Assembly: GCF_020921035.1 (NCBI RefSeq) | Contig: NC_063157.1 | Span: 23,453,015-23,517,014 of the forward strand | Reading direction: 5' to 3' | From: Rhodamnia argentea | Lineage: Eukaryota > Streptophyta > Magnoliopsida > Myrtales > Myrtaceae | DNA: 64,000 nucleotides | Shown here: positions 37,086-49,174 of the stretch, piece by piece | How positions within the stretch are numbered: position 1 is the stretch's first letter | How the letters are laid out: every line of letters starts with the position of its first letter | Notes under the pieces: model-generated | The model's database searches: none | What the model was told of the DNA's origin: nothing | Seen by the model: the letters and a program-made list of their open reading frames with translations, nothing else | Translations under genes and position numbers: made by a program

Positions 37086-38786
37086 ATGGCGCAAATCTCG
37101 GGCAAGGACCTGATCCCGAACTCGTTCACCATGTCCCGGGAGGACATCGCGGGCCACGTGGGGATGGTGTGGGAGCTGATCAAGGCGCCGCTGATCGTTC
37201 CGTTGCTGCGGCTCTCCGTCTACGTATGTCTCGCGATGGCGCTCATGCTCTTCTGCGAGAGGGTCTACATGGGCATCGTCATCGTCCTCGTCAAGCTCTT
37301 CTGGCAGAAGCCCGCGAAGCGCTACCATTGGGAGCCCATCGAGGAGGACGTCGAGTCCGGGGGCTCCAACTTCCCCTTCGTCCTCATCCAAATCCCAATG
37401 TACAACGAGAAAGAGGTAACTCCGCCTCTAGATTTAGCGGTAACCACCGCATTGTGCGTACCTCTCTCGAGAACAAGAGGCTCATTGTGCTTGTGCGAAA
37501 ATGCTCGAACAGGTTTACAAGATTTCGATCGGAGCTGCGTGCGGGCTGTCCTGGCCGGCAGACCGCCTCCTGATCCAAGTCCTCGACGACTCGACCGATC
37601 CCGCGATCAAGGTAACCCCTAGTTCGCTTTCGTACCCCGGTTCTGCCATTTCTGGTTCTTGTCAGAGCAGATTGCGCCTCTGCTTTCGAAACAGCACACA
37701 GAACCGTCTGTACCCACTGCTCGTTCTCATCCTGCTTTTTGTTGGTTGCCATCAAAACCACCGTTACTGAATTTTTACTGACGACATGGCGGAATCAATT
37801 GAATTTCTCACGTGGGCTTCTGACATCAATTTGACATTGTTTTCTGCAATGACTTGACATTTTTTTTTTCTCCATCTACTTTTTCTTTCTGCTGTGTGCA
37901 GCAATTGGTGGAGCTAGAGTGCCAGAGATGGGCGAGCAAAGGGGTGAACATAGTGTACCAGATCAGGGAGACGAGGGGCGGGTACAAAGCCGGGGCGCTC
38001 AAGGAAGGGCTGACGCGGGGGTACGTGAAGGACTGCGAGTTCGTGGCCATCTTCGACGCGGACTTCCGGCCGGAGCCCGACTTCCTCAAGCGCGCCATCC
38101 CTTACTTCCTCCGCACCCCGGACCTCGCCCTGGTTCAGGCTCGCTGGAGGTTCGGTAAGCCTCTCTCCCCTGCCACACCCTCCCCAATTGAATTCCACTG
38201 CCCTCTTTTTTTCTTTTTTGGGTCCCTTTTCCTCTCCGTCTAACTTTCCGCAATGCACGTAATTTAATTTTCATGCTGCGTTTCATTGTCGGGGGGTGAT
38301 TTTCGCATTGATTAGTGGGGTTTGTTTTTTTTGTTTTTTTTTATTGGTTAATTTGATACGTTACTCCTCGGGAGTCCGTCATGTGGTGGGGGCCACCTAA
38401 GTTGTCAAAGACTAGCGCAAATTACAGCGAGAACAGGATAAGCCATGTGGCCGAGCCAAAAAGGGGTAAAAAAAAAAATCATCATCATCACTTCGAGAGT
38501 GATCACCTAATAAAGATGATCGCTTTCATGCAGCGTGGATCGTCGGTTAAATGTATAATTCGACGGTCGGAGCGCTAAACTCGGGGCCATAGGTCGATCG
38601 ATTCCCTCCGTAATTAGGCCCGAACTGACCTTTGGATGTGGTGAAGATGAAACCACGGATTGAAAAGGAGGGACGGGTGATTTGCTAACTTAGGGCAAAC
38701 CAAGGGCTTTAGAAGTGTCGGTGGCCTTTTCAATTTTCTGGGACTCTTTTATTTTGTTTTTGAGTTATTAAAAAGATTTGACCAAT

Positions 38787-38830
<44 letters not shown>

Positions 38831-41800
38831 ACCACGTATTCTTCTGATTCTGCTGCTCGCTCGGGCCCACGAGAGGAGGAAGTCCATCAATCACGGGTCG
38901 AGGGAAGGCACAGAGGGCCGGTGGGGCCTCCTGCGTCGCACCTGATTAGAGCCCAACGTACTACGCTACGCTACACTACACTTTAACACTGGTCAATAGC
39001 GACTCTTGCACAACACCACTCACTCACTCACTCCACTCGGCACTCACTCGCTTGGATTAGTTGAGGCACGTTGCTTGAACGAGAGTCCTCCCCATTCCGA
39101 ATTTTTTAAATCCCATTTTTAGCCAAGATGATTATAATGTCTGTTTTGCATAATGATTTATCATAATTCCCCCCCCTCAAAAAAAAAAAAAATTGCAATC
39201 GTGGATCTGAGCTTTGCTTCAAGCAGTTCCGCTATCTAAGCTAAATAAAAACAGTTTGTTTTCGGCTTTGTCTGGATTTAAAAAGAGAAGCTTCTTTAAA
39301 TCCGGGGGCAGGGGGAGCGGCGATTCCGTCATTTCGACCAGCAGTTTTTTTTTTTTTTTCTTTTAGTGCGGGCCGGATTAGCAGGTACGGAGCCCCCGGG
39401 TCAACTCTCTGGCGTGGGCGGGCGGGGGTCAGAGGAACTTTTCCACCCCTCCCCAGGAAAAGAGCAAAGGCTAAGGGGGGCGGGGGGGGCGGGGGTAAAA
39501 CCGTCTTTTCCGCAATCCTGAGGTCGTACGTTAAGGATCCCGGTGAGGCGGACCACACCCTATCGGTTTCCGACACTAGCGCTTTCCCCCGGGTGACGTG
39601 GCGGAATTATGCGAGAGTCACGTGACCTCCGAGATGAGGAAGAGACAACGTGGCAATTTGCAAACATCCAATTAGCACATGATAGAGACTCTCTTTGGCC
39701 AGCTCATGTGTGGCAGATCGAACTTTGTCCGAACATAAGGGGGGCGGGGGGAGGGGGGGACTAAAATAGCACATGTTCCTTCAATTATCGAGCCACCCTA
39801 GCCCCACCTCAGTTCTAGCACTGTTTTGTGCACGTAATGTATCTAATGTGCTCGCGTACTGATTTTGCAACTAAAATTTAGAAAAAAAAAAAAAAGGGTT
39901 CAATCTTTGAAACCTGGGCATGTCTCTATTAAAATTTTTGTAGCCATAACTTCAAGAAAACCTGAGAGTTAGAGGTGAACAACTTTTGGATACATTTATG
40001 AGACCGACATCCCCGGCATTACTTACGTGTTTTTTTTTGGTGTCGCGTGTGGTGGTGGGGCAGTGAACGCGGACGAGTGCTTGTTGACGAGGATGCAGGA
40101 GATGTCGCTGGACTACCATTTCACGGTGGAGCAAGAGGTGGGCTCGGCCACCCACGCCTTCTTCGGCTTCAACGGTCAGTCCTCCCCTCCTCTTCTGTTC
40201 TGTTCTAAACATTTGTCTTCTTCCATCTTCCCCTCCACCTCCTACTCCGTACTGTCGGCAAGATTTAAAAAAAAAAAAAAAAGGAAAACTTGGGAATCCC
40301 ACATGGCTTCGGAATCAGTTTTTTTGTTTTCTTTTACCCTTTAGTCGTTGCTCACTGTTTCTACAGTTTGCCTCGCGATGTAAATGCAAGTGCTACCGTG
40401 TGGCATTATTGATCTCTTGTGGCTTTTCGGGCTATTGAATTCATTATTGGTGTTAGAGTATGGGAGTGAGTGTGGAAGTTCAGGAAAGGAATCCGATGCG
40501 TCGTTATGTGCAGGAACTGCGGGCGTGTGGAGAATCGCGGCCATCGATGAGGCGGGCGGGTGGAAGGACCGCACCACCGTGGAGGACATGGACCTCGCCG
40601 TCAGGGCTAGCCTCCGCGGTTGGAAGTTTGTCTACCTCGGCGACCTCCAGGTAATTTGCAATAAGATGAATTCTTCCGTTTTATCTGTCCTTTTCTAATT
40701 TACCGTGGATTCGTATCCGAAACTGTCCTCGCCCCCGCCCGGCATTTGCCGCCGAGTGCCGTGGCTTGTCACGGCGAAGGCGACCTTTTTGACTGGCTAT
40801 GAACGTCAAATTCTCACATGGAGCAATGTCTACTGCTCTGTGTTGAACTATTAGAGAAATGCTATGAGCTCTTGCTTTAGGTTATAATGCTTGTTGACGA
40901 TGCGTGTTTATTTTAATTCACCAAGGACATTATCTGATCAAAGATGCAAATTTTTTTTTTTTTTTTTGCCTCGGGGGGTTGTTGCGGGACAGGTGAAAAG
41001 TGAACTTCCAAGCACTTTCAAGGCTTTCCGTTTTCAGCAGCACCGTTGGTCCTGTGGTCCTGCCAATCTGTTCAGGAAGATGGTGATGGAGATCGTCCGG
41101 AACAAGGTCTGTCCAGGAATTAGAAAGTCCCCCATGTGATGAATTCGATCATCTGATGTTTGACTTTTTTAGCTCATTAGTTCGTTGATTTCTCTTCGAA
41201 ATTGATCGCAGAAAGTCAGGTTCTGGAAGAAAGTGTACGTCATATACAGCTTCTTCTTCGTCCGGAAGATCATAGCCCACATGGTCACCTTCTTCTTCTA
41301 CTGTGTCGTGCTTCCCCTCACCATTTGGATCCCCGAAGTCCGCGTCCCGATTTGGGGCGCCGTTTACATCCCTTCCGTCATCACCATCCTTAACTCCGTT
41401 GGAACTCCGAGGTCTGCTCGCTTAAATGCTTGACACCTTTTTCACGATCTTCACCCCGATTCATTGCTCTGCTGTTCTGTTTTACTAATGTCCGCGGGTC
41501 TCTAATTTGGTTTGGTTGTTGTAATCGGGCAGGTCGATTCACCTGTTGTTTTACTGGATCCTTTTCGAGAACGTGATGTCCATGCACCGGACCAAGGCCA
41601 CCCTCATCGGTCTCCTAGAAGCCGGGAGAGTCAACGAGTGGGTCGTCACGGAAAAACTTGGAGACACTCTCAAAAACAAATCGAAGAAGCCGCGATTCAC
41701 TTTCAAAATCGGAGACAGGTAAGCTATTATTTCTGGCTTATCCTCTCAGTCCCTAATGCATCAACATGTGGAGTCAGCTGAACAAACAATTCACTTGAAT

Positions 41801-42222
41801 TGCTCAGAGTAGTTGGAAACTGCATGGGGATGTGATCTTAGTACATTATCATGAGGCAATACTTTACCAAATCCTACCGAATCCTATCTACAACAAAGCC
41901 ATTTATCAAAAGATAGTAGCTCCAAACTTAATTAAGTTCATGTCTAGAGGGGGAGAAGATTTATATGCAACAACTATCGAGCTTAACATCAGAAAGATCG
42001 AGTTCGACATTATTCCAATGAATTGATGATCACGAGTCGCTTTTCTCACTGGCTCCTTGCATTTGCAGACTCCATCTCTTGGAGCTCGGGTTCGCAGCAT
42101 TCCTATTCGTCACCGGTTGCTACGACTTCTTGTATGGGAAGAACAACTACTTTGTATACCTGTGGCTCCAGACGATCACTTTCTTCATCGCGGGATTCGG
42201 CTACATCGGGACAATTGTGTAG
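37086..42222 (+). CDS. CSLA: Cellulose synthase-like A: glucomannan 4-beta-mannosyltransferase
   Basis: This is a Golgi membrane GT2 enzyme that builds the beta-1,4-mannan or glucomannan backbone from GDP-mannose and GDP-glucose. The inferred exons are 37086-37415, 37513-37611, 37902-38154, 40064-40174, 40514-40650, 40993-41106, 41212-41411, 41533-41718 and 42069-42222. They join in frame to 527 residues, the usual CSLA length. The catalytic set is complete: DDS at 135-137, DAD at 195-197, TVED at 286-289 and QQHRW at 325-329. A transmembrane segment lies near residues 37-60, and several follow in the C-terminal third. It reads closest to the Arabidopsis CSLA9/CSLA2 group as I recall it, for example [15 protein letters not shown] and GPANLFRKM, but the subgroup is inference. 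The start ATG has no in-frame competitor downstream before conserved sequence. Intron 3 is unusually long (1.9 kb). Confidence 0.95.
38789..38827 (+). repeat. (AG)n microsatellite in CSLA intron 3
   Basis: This is a pure AG tract of 39 bases inside the long third intron. Confidence 0.95.
39473..39762 (+). other. two G-rich tracts in CSLA intron 3
   Basis: Runs of G separated by single bases occur at about 39,475-39,495 and again at about 39,738-39,761. Each has at least four G-tracts of three or more on the coding strand, so each could form a G-quadruplex in DNA or in the intron RNA. Confidence 0.5.
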
Positions 42223-42930
42223 ACGTGGTGAGCTTACTTCATCATCGACGACCTCAAAAAGCGATGGTCATCGAACGGCCGAACCGCGAAAGGCCCCGAA
42301 ATTTAGTGTGTTTCCAGCATTTTGTGTTTTACAGCATAGTTTTATAATGAGTGGAATCATGAGGGCAAACCTCCAATTAAGTTATTGATTGTTTCGGATC
42401 ATAAGGTCCCAAACGGTTTGTGGCAGAGAGCCCTTGCCATGCTTCATCCCAGACATATGTTGGCTTTTAGTTTTTGGGTAATTACTGTCAGGAAAGTACA
42501 GAAGGGGTGAAAGAACAAAACCCAATGTTGCAATTCTTTCTATACACACAGTTCAGTTCAGTTCAGTCATGTTCAGTCATGTAGGGGAATAAGAACAAGC
42601 TTGTTAATTAGTTTTAGTTGACAGAGGAATGGGAATTTGTATTATCTCAACAGGCTGTACGTGTCTTTCTTTCGATTTTTCGGTAGTCGCCTTGTGTTTC
42701 TCTCTGTTTCCGGGCGCCGGAGAGGGAGGGTTTGGGAGAGAGATTCTACTCCGGTGAAGCTGCAATAGCAATGTGAACCGTGAAAATTTTGGACACTCAC
42801 TGTGCTGACACATTCTTTCTGAGCTTGTTTGGAGGTTCACATGGTTCTGGCGCATACAAGGTCGACCATTTCAAATTGACCAGGTAGTTCCGTCGAGCTA
42901 GCAGAACAATGGCCACAGTATACATTCGGG
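42223..42930 (+). other. CSLA 3' UTR and downstream flank
   Basis: This stretch after the CSLA stop codon has no coding signal. The 3' UTR probably ends within the first few hundred bases, but I see no single clear AATAAA. A short GTTCA repeat lies near 42,550-42,580. Confidence 0.4.
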
Positions 42931-43110
42931 AAAAGTACCAAAAAAGCCATAAACAATAAACGTATCGTATTGGTACCAATTCGGTCATAAATCTTTCAAT
43001 TGGATCAATTTAGTCCTAAATCTTTTCACATTGATAATCGATGATATGGATGTCGGCCTTCCTACGTGGCACCGATGGCACAAATATTTCTTTTTAAACA
43101 TTTTTTTCTC
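42931..43110 (+). mobile_element. half of a family A inverted-repeat element
   Basis: 'gggaaaagtaccaaaaaagc', 'ggtaccaattcggtcataaa' and 'cctacgtggcaccgatggca' match the left arm of family A (28.8, 29.5 and 60.9 kb). No right arm follows, so the element is truncated. Confidence 0.55.
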
Positions 43111-43827
43111 GTTCCTAGCTGAATGAGTGCATGAGTGCTCCAAAAAGTATATTTGTCCCTGCATCTTTCATCAAAGTCCACTTTAGATGATCATCACTTG
43201 TAAGGCTTGCAATGGGGAGACACAACATCATTAACCATTCTAAGCCCTGCAATTCCCATCTCAAATCTGATGATTGGAAGGTGCTTTGGAATTCCGCTTG
43301 GGATAATTCCATTGATTTGTTGACCTAGAGAATGTTGTGACAAAGATGATGGGTTTCTCATCTTTCTGTCATTATAGTATTGGCATTAGAATAAAGGGTT
43401 GATGGATGGAGATTAGGGTAAGAAATGTCCCTCCAACTATATAATGATGCTCACAGAAGCCTCATTCTTGGTTGGTTGCTTCTAAGGAAAGTGTCATTTT
43501 TCTCTTTACCAAACCCTTTCTTAGTTTTTGCTTAGGCCTAATTATTTCCTAATGAGTACATGAGATCGTTGCGAGAACGGACGGGATGATTTGCATGCAT
43601 TTGCAAGGGTCAGTCGATTCGAAGGATTTCTCGGTTTTTTTCTTGTTTATTTTTTGGTTCCTCTTCAGTAATTGGAATCTTCCAAAAGAAAGAATTGACA
43701 AAACAAGGGGGTGGGGGTGTTAATAATGTGGCTTGTTCTTGTTTTCATTATCCCTACAAAGTCCTGTTCACATGGACACGGCATGAAAGCATCCCCACGC
43801 AAGTCTCTCCCCGCATAAAATTATGGG
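43111..43827. other. gene-free segment
   Basis: A 65-codon minus-strand frame (43115-43312) has a protein-like look but no family I can name. The rest is AT-rich without features. Confidence 0.4.
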
Positions 43828-44296
43828 GTTAATGTCATGAAAAATTCCAAACTGATATATATGTGACAAATTTATCTCAAATTATTTTTTTCACCACCAA
43901 AAATCCAAAACTGGCACACTTTTGATAAATTTACCCTAAACCGGTATATCTGTGACAAATTAACATTCCGTTGGTTTCTGTTAAATTTTATCATCAAATT
44001 GCCGAGTTGGATGACACGTGGCAATTGTTGGATGTACACGTTTGGAGTTTTTACTCTCTATTTGTGATAGGTGTATCAATTTCGGATTTTTCATGGTATT
44101 AATCATATTTAATGGAAATTAACGGAAGGTAAATTTATCACATGTGTATCAATTTGAGATTTTTAATGGTCAAAATAATTAGTTTGATGTAAATTTATCA
44201 CAGACATATCAGTTTGAGATTTTTTTGTGATAAAAAAATAATTTAAAATAAATTTGTCACAAATGTATTACTTTGGGATTTTTCATGGTATTAATT
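43828..44296. mobile_element. large foldback MITE, family B (copy 2)
   Basis: The left end 'gttaatgtcatgaaaaattc' is complementary to the right end 'ggatttttcatggtattaat'. Inside, 'acaaatttatc' and 'taaatttatcaca' modules repeat in opposite sense about a centre with 'gttggatgacacgtggcaa'. This matches the element at 13,530-14,062. There is no ORF. Confidence 0.65.
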
Positions 44297-44886
44297 CAAA
44301 ATTATAAGTATAAAGAAAAAAATAATTTTATAAAAAAAAATAGGTATCGGAAGGGTAGAAATTCGAATGGCGCGTGACTTAGTTGTGGAAATGGTGGACT
44401 AAGACTAAAATGAAATAAAACAAAAAATTAGGGAAATTAAAGCAAATTGCAGAGAGAAGCTTTGTTTAAGAATTTAAGTTAAGTTGGGCGAGGGGTCTTC
44501 TCTTCCTGACACGTGCCGTCTTTGTCCCGTGGCTGGGTCTTCTTTGGGAATTAGCGATGTTTTGTTTCAGTACTCCGCAGTTTTTGAAAAAATTTTGAAT
44601 AAGGATCTGAAATATTTTCGTTATTTCAAATAAGGGTGTGAAAGTGGATATTATTTGTGGACCTGCAGTTTTTTTTTTAATGTTTGGAGAATGCAACATT
44701 GATTTAGAAAAGATTAAGAGATTGTAGATCCGGACATGAAGTTACTGCTCATTGTTCTTTAGAAATGTACAGCAACCTATTCGCTTCAGCTTATGCAAAT
44801 TACATGATCTTTGATTGCGAATTGATGACCATCTTGACTTTCAAAGTGGCTATATAAATATATGGGAATAGATTTTTAACATCAGA

Positions 44887-44958
44887 GCGTTTGTAGTCCA
44901 ACGGTTAGGATAATTGCCTTCCAAGCAATAGACCCGGGTTCGACTCCCGGCAAACGCA
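44887..44958 (+). tRNA. trnG-UCC: tRNA-Gly (anticodon UCC)
   Basis: This is a 72-base cloverleaf. The acceptor stem GCGTTTG pairs with CAAACGC, followed by discriminator A. The anticodon arm TTGCCTTCCAAGCAA gives TCC, and the T arm is CCGGGTTCGACTCCCGG. The A box (TAGTCCAACGG) and B box (GGTTCGACTCC) are good. A run of T follows within a few bases, as expected for a Pol III terminator. There is no intron. It is very close to the common nuclear plant tRNA-Gly(UCC). Confidence 0.95.
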
Positions 44959-44978
44959 ATCTTTTTTTTTTTTTTTAA
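44959..44978 (+). terminator. Pol III T-run terminator of tRNA-Gly
   Basis: A run of about 15 T begins three bases after the discriminator base of the tRNA. Confidence 0.8.
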
Positions 44979-45212
44979 GCCTATTTTATGAATCTACCCA
45001 TACAACTCTGAGTTTTAACCAAAAAAAAAAAATAAAAAAATACAACTCTGAGCTGGCCAGAAAAAGGTAAAAATAAGACTGTGAGCCGCATTTATACAAG
45101 GCAAAGACCGATGTTTACTCTCACTACTACCCATTTTTATAATTTATCTTGTCAACGAGTAGGGGTTAGAAAAGCAAAAAAACAGGAGAGAAAACCAACA
45201 AAGAAAAGAAGA

Positions 45213-45295
45213 TGCTGGCTGTGGGGTTCGAACCCACGCGCACTTATGTGCAGAAGATCTTAAGTCTTCCCCCTTAACCTCTCGGGCAAACCAGC
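45213..45295 (-). tRNA. trnL-UAA: tRNA-Leu (anticodon UAA)
   Basis: This is an 83-base class II tRNA with a long variable arm on the minus strand. The acceptor GCTGGTT pairs with AGCCAGC, followed by A. The anticodon arm GAAGACTTAAGATCTTC gives TAA, the variable arm is TGCACATAAGTGCG, and the T arm contains GGTTCGAACCC. It resembles the nuclear plant tRNA-Leu(UAA). There is no intron. Confidence 0.93.
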
Positions 45296-45299
45296 TCAC

Positions 45300-46511
45300 T
45301 GCTTGCAACTGTTTTCTCGTAATAATATTTAAAGCAAACCAGTGTCGACCACCAAAACTCTGCGAGGCCGAAAAGGATTTTCAGCCCTCAGACTCTTCGA
45401 GTCACGCGACAGCAGCTCGACAAAAGCATCGGTAACCCATCTTCCGGCAACCGCCGCAGGAGAATCCGATGCCTCTCCGAATTACTAGGAACGTGTTCGG
45501 ACTTCAAGATTCCTAAGGTAATGACTTTGTCGAGTCTACCGGGAGTTATATCGGTGAGGATGATGAGTGGGGAGCGTTTTGCCCCAACAGATTAGATTCA
45601 AACCTCAGGTAGATGCATCGCCTTATGTCACACTCCACCACAGATTGCTCACTTGACTGCCTTAATGTATGAACTACTGCTCCCTCCGATCTAAACCCCT
45701 TTATCTGATATTGCACGTCACAGTAAAACCAAATCTTAATTAATAATGTACTACCCCATTTTCGTGTAAACTTTTATCCTATGAATTATGTTGTGTACAC
45801 TACAGAGACAGCATGTGCATAGTAAATTGCCTTGTACTAATTCAAAAGATAGAGATTTTCGTGTAGAAAAGGGGTATCTAGGATAAGCCATATGGACGAT
45901 CCTTAGAGAACATGCCCGCATTCCATTCCCATTACAATCCTTGCACTAAATCTTCCCGTTTTCTAGGCCGTTCGTCAAAATAGCTCCTAAAATATCCCCG
46001 TAACAATCAATCCTATCTCCACTAGGTCTAAGGCTAAAATGGCACCAAAAAACAAGCACCTCGTTGATGAAGGGCACTCAAAATGACGGACGCCATAATC
46101 AGCATTTAGAACGTATTTGACTGTTTTCACAGGACCTCAGCCCACCATGATCAGCCATTCTAGAAGAGCATAACACCTGACACATTCTTGAAGAACAAGG
46201 TCAAGTTGTTCAACCAAGGTGATTTTGGCGGTCAATAGAGCCGAAGATAAGTAATAACTAGACGAGCCACAAATCCATCACGATATAAGCAAAATGTAAG
46301 GTGACAACCCGATAATTAATAAGACTACTGATTAGAATAAAGAATCCCAGTTCAAAACCTTCGCAGGCATTACAATATAATGAAACTCTACCAAGCCCTC
46401 GCAACAAAACCTCCTCCAAGATTCGCCTCAAACAACACCTTTTTAGGGGGACCAAAGAAGACGAACAAAAAACATCCGACTATTTCCGGATGGTTATCTT
46501 GGTTCTTTAAT
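45300..46511. other. intergenic and HDT 3' UTR region
   Basis: The right part (about 46,250-46,511) is probably the 3' UTR of the minus-strand HDT gene. The left part has no coding family that I recognise. Confidence 0.45.
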
Positions 46512-49143
46512 CTACTTGCCACCATGCTTAGCCTTTGAATGAGACTGAAGAGCAACTTCTGAATTAAACGTTCTGTTTCAAACACCACAATATCAGTGAA
46601 GAGAATAAACAGGAGGATCACTTGGCCCACAAAGCAATACTTTCCAGGGCAGAGAGAAAGAGAGAGAGCATACTTGCTACATGATTTGCAAGAAACTTGG
46701 CCGGCTGATTTGGGGCTTTGCGACTTGTTGGCACTGTTGGCAGGATTCTTTCCAGCCTGTTTTGCAGGGTGAGGAGTTGCTGTATGGCCACCTTTCTTAC
46801 CATCTGAAAGCAAATAAGCAGTTAGGCAACTAATGATCGACTGTAAAGGAACTAAGAAAGAAAACCTTAAGGAGTACTTGTGCAGGTTCAAACTTTTTAT
46901 GCACAACGTAAAAGATAGGAAATTCTAAACCAAACTTACTCCATCTTGTCATGAGTAACCACTAAAAGAGAGCACCTCATCATAACAAACAGATGGCTCA
47001 TAGTACCAGATGGAATACATAAACAGCGGAAAAAATGCAATAACAGAAAAATATTCCACCGACTAATCCGCCAGCATATTGGGATAAACCTAATGACCTG
47101 TCTTCTGTGGAGTAGGTAACTTTGACTTCTTGGCAGGAACAGGTGTTTTAGTTGCAGAATCCGCAGCTCTCTTCTTGCCTATTTCAGCCTACAGAAAAAG
47201 AAAAAGAGAGAGTTAGCGCAAATGAGAGACAGACTTGCAAAATGGTCAAATCGAGCACTGTAAAGCATCCCGGAAATCTTCGTGTCATTACCTTCTTTGG
47301 AGTCTCTTCTTCCTCACTATCATCTTCCTCCTCATCTGAATCAGCCTCAATACCATCTCCCTGCTTAAAAAACCATATCCACATAATTGAACCTAGTCTC
47401 AAGTTATAAGTTTTACTAAAACAATAATTGTACAAAAAATGTCTACAGATGATCCATTTGACACTACCTGAAACTAGAAAATCCTCAAAAACTTTAAGAA
47501 CTATCTAACTAATATTTGCATGATAATAAAACCTTATCCCCTAATTCAACTTCCCAATCAAATAACATAGTTCAATTCAGTCTATCCTAGCTCAAGGACG
47601 TTACTCCCAAAGAAAACACAGAACTGTACTCATACAAGAATGAAAAAGTAACACCTAAGATATACAGATCCAAATTGCAGAGAAGTGGACAGATGAGACC
47701 TGAACAGATCCTATATTCAGACAATAACGAGAAGCAATTGGAGACCACCAAAGTAAATACATTCTCAAATAAAGAATGGTCAACAATTTACGTACCTCCT
47801 CATCAGATTCGTCTTCGTCGTCGTCGTCGTCCTCATCATCACTGTCATCCTCATCAACTTTCATTGGTTGTGGAATGCTGACCTTTTGCTTTCCCGATGA
47901 TTCAGCCTTAGCAGCATTAGCACTGGCAGTGGCAGTCTTAGCTGATGCTTGTGCCGCAGCCATTCCTGAATTAAGTTTGCAGTTCCATGAGTTTATGCAA
48001 CACATTCACCTAGTTTCAACAGTAACAAGAAGGAAGTAAAACTGTGATTGCTTAAAATGTAGTTACCATTTCCCACAGCACTCATTGGACGATCTTCCTC
48101 TTCTGAATCACTCTCCAAATCTAAATATAAGAAAACAGTTGGGCAACATCAGCCACATAACTACTAATAAGTAGATTGCACTGAAGATTATAATTGTTAA
48201 TCATACTCACCAGAAAAATCATCTGTGCTGAGGAGCAAACCAGCGAGTCAAGGGGAAAACAAAAGTGAAAGGAATGTGAGCATCAGCTTATATAAGTACC
48301 ACTTTCTCATTGACTATCCTAAAGGAGATAACTACAGAGCGTGCACGTATAGCATCAACTTATAAGGGGGGAGAGACCGACCAGAGATTAAAAAATCCTC
48401 CAAAATTGTCATAACTAGCCCAGCACATCAAAGAAACTGGAGTTAAACATGCATCTATATTTTACACAAAACAAATAGCTTGCTCAAAGAGTTGCTTTTA
48501 GCGATAAATATGACCTTTACATTTTTAACAGCCAGCCATCATGGCCGCAGTGAATTAAAAATAGCATTAAAAACATATTTAAGTTGGAGTCTACACTGAA
48601 AGCTACCGAAAAATCAGAAGAAATAAAAAAAGAAAGTATAAGAAACCGAAAGAAATTGGCATAATGTAATGACTTGAGCAGCAGAAAACACAAAAGGATA
48701 TTCATCCTGCACAACAGATTTGTATCCACAAAAGTAGATACTTCCACTTTTCCAGTTGTGGGATAGTTCAAACTCTTTCTCAAATACCAAGTCGAATGAT
48801 AATTGAGGGAAGTTCTCCGTAGAGAGAGTTCCCAAAACAAGCTTCTGATCACCAAACTTCACATGGAGAGGCACCCATTCATTTCCTTTACTATTCTTGG
48901 ATTCACCGAGTGATGCCTGCAGAAAAGCAAATTCAAGTCTTTTAACAGACAAATCCATGGAAACCGAAACTGCCGTCCAAATCCATGAGGAAATTTCATA
49001 CCTGAGAAAGGTGCAAAATTTTGGCGTTGCCAGGGTTGACCTTAAGGGGCTGCCCAGCCTTCACTTCAACTCCTGAAAAAATGGAAGCAAAGAAATTTAA
49101 TGAGAATAATACATAGATTGAATCCATGAGAATGGCTAAGCTG

Positions 49144-49174
<31 letters not shown>

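Noticed and set aside
37025-37573. 182-codon plus-strand frame over the CSLA start
   Set aside because: This is a shadow frame of GC-rich CSLA exon 1; the frame with MAQISGKDL and the GT2 motifs is the real one.
47776-48039. plus-strand frame of serine runs opposite HDT exon 6
   Set aside because: It is the complement of the Asp/Glu-rich coding stretch of HDT, not a separate gene.
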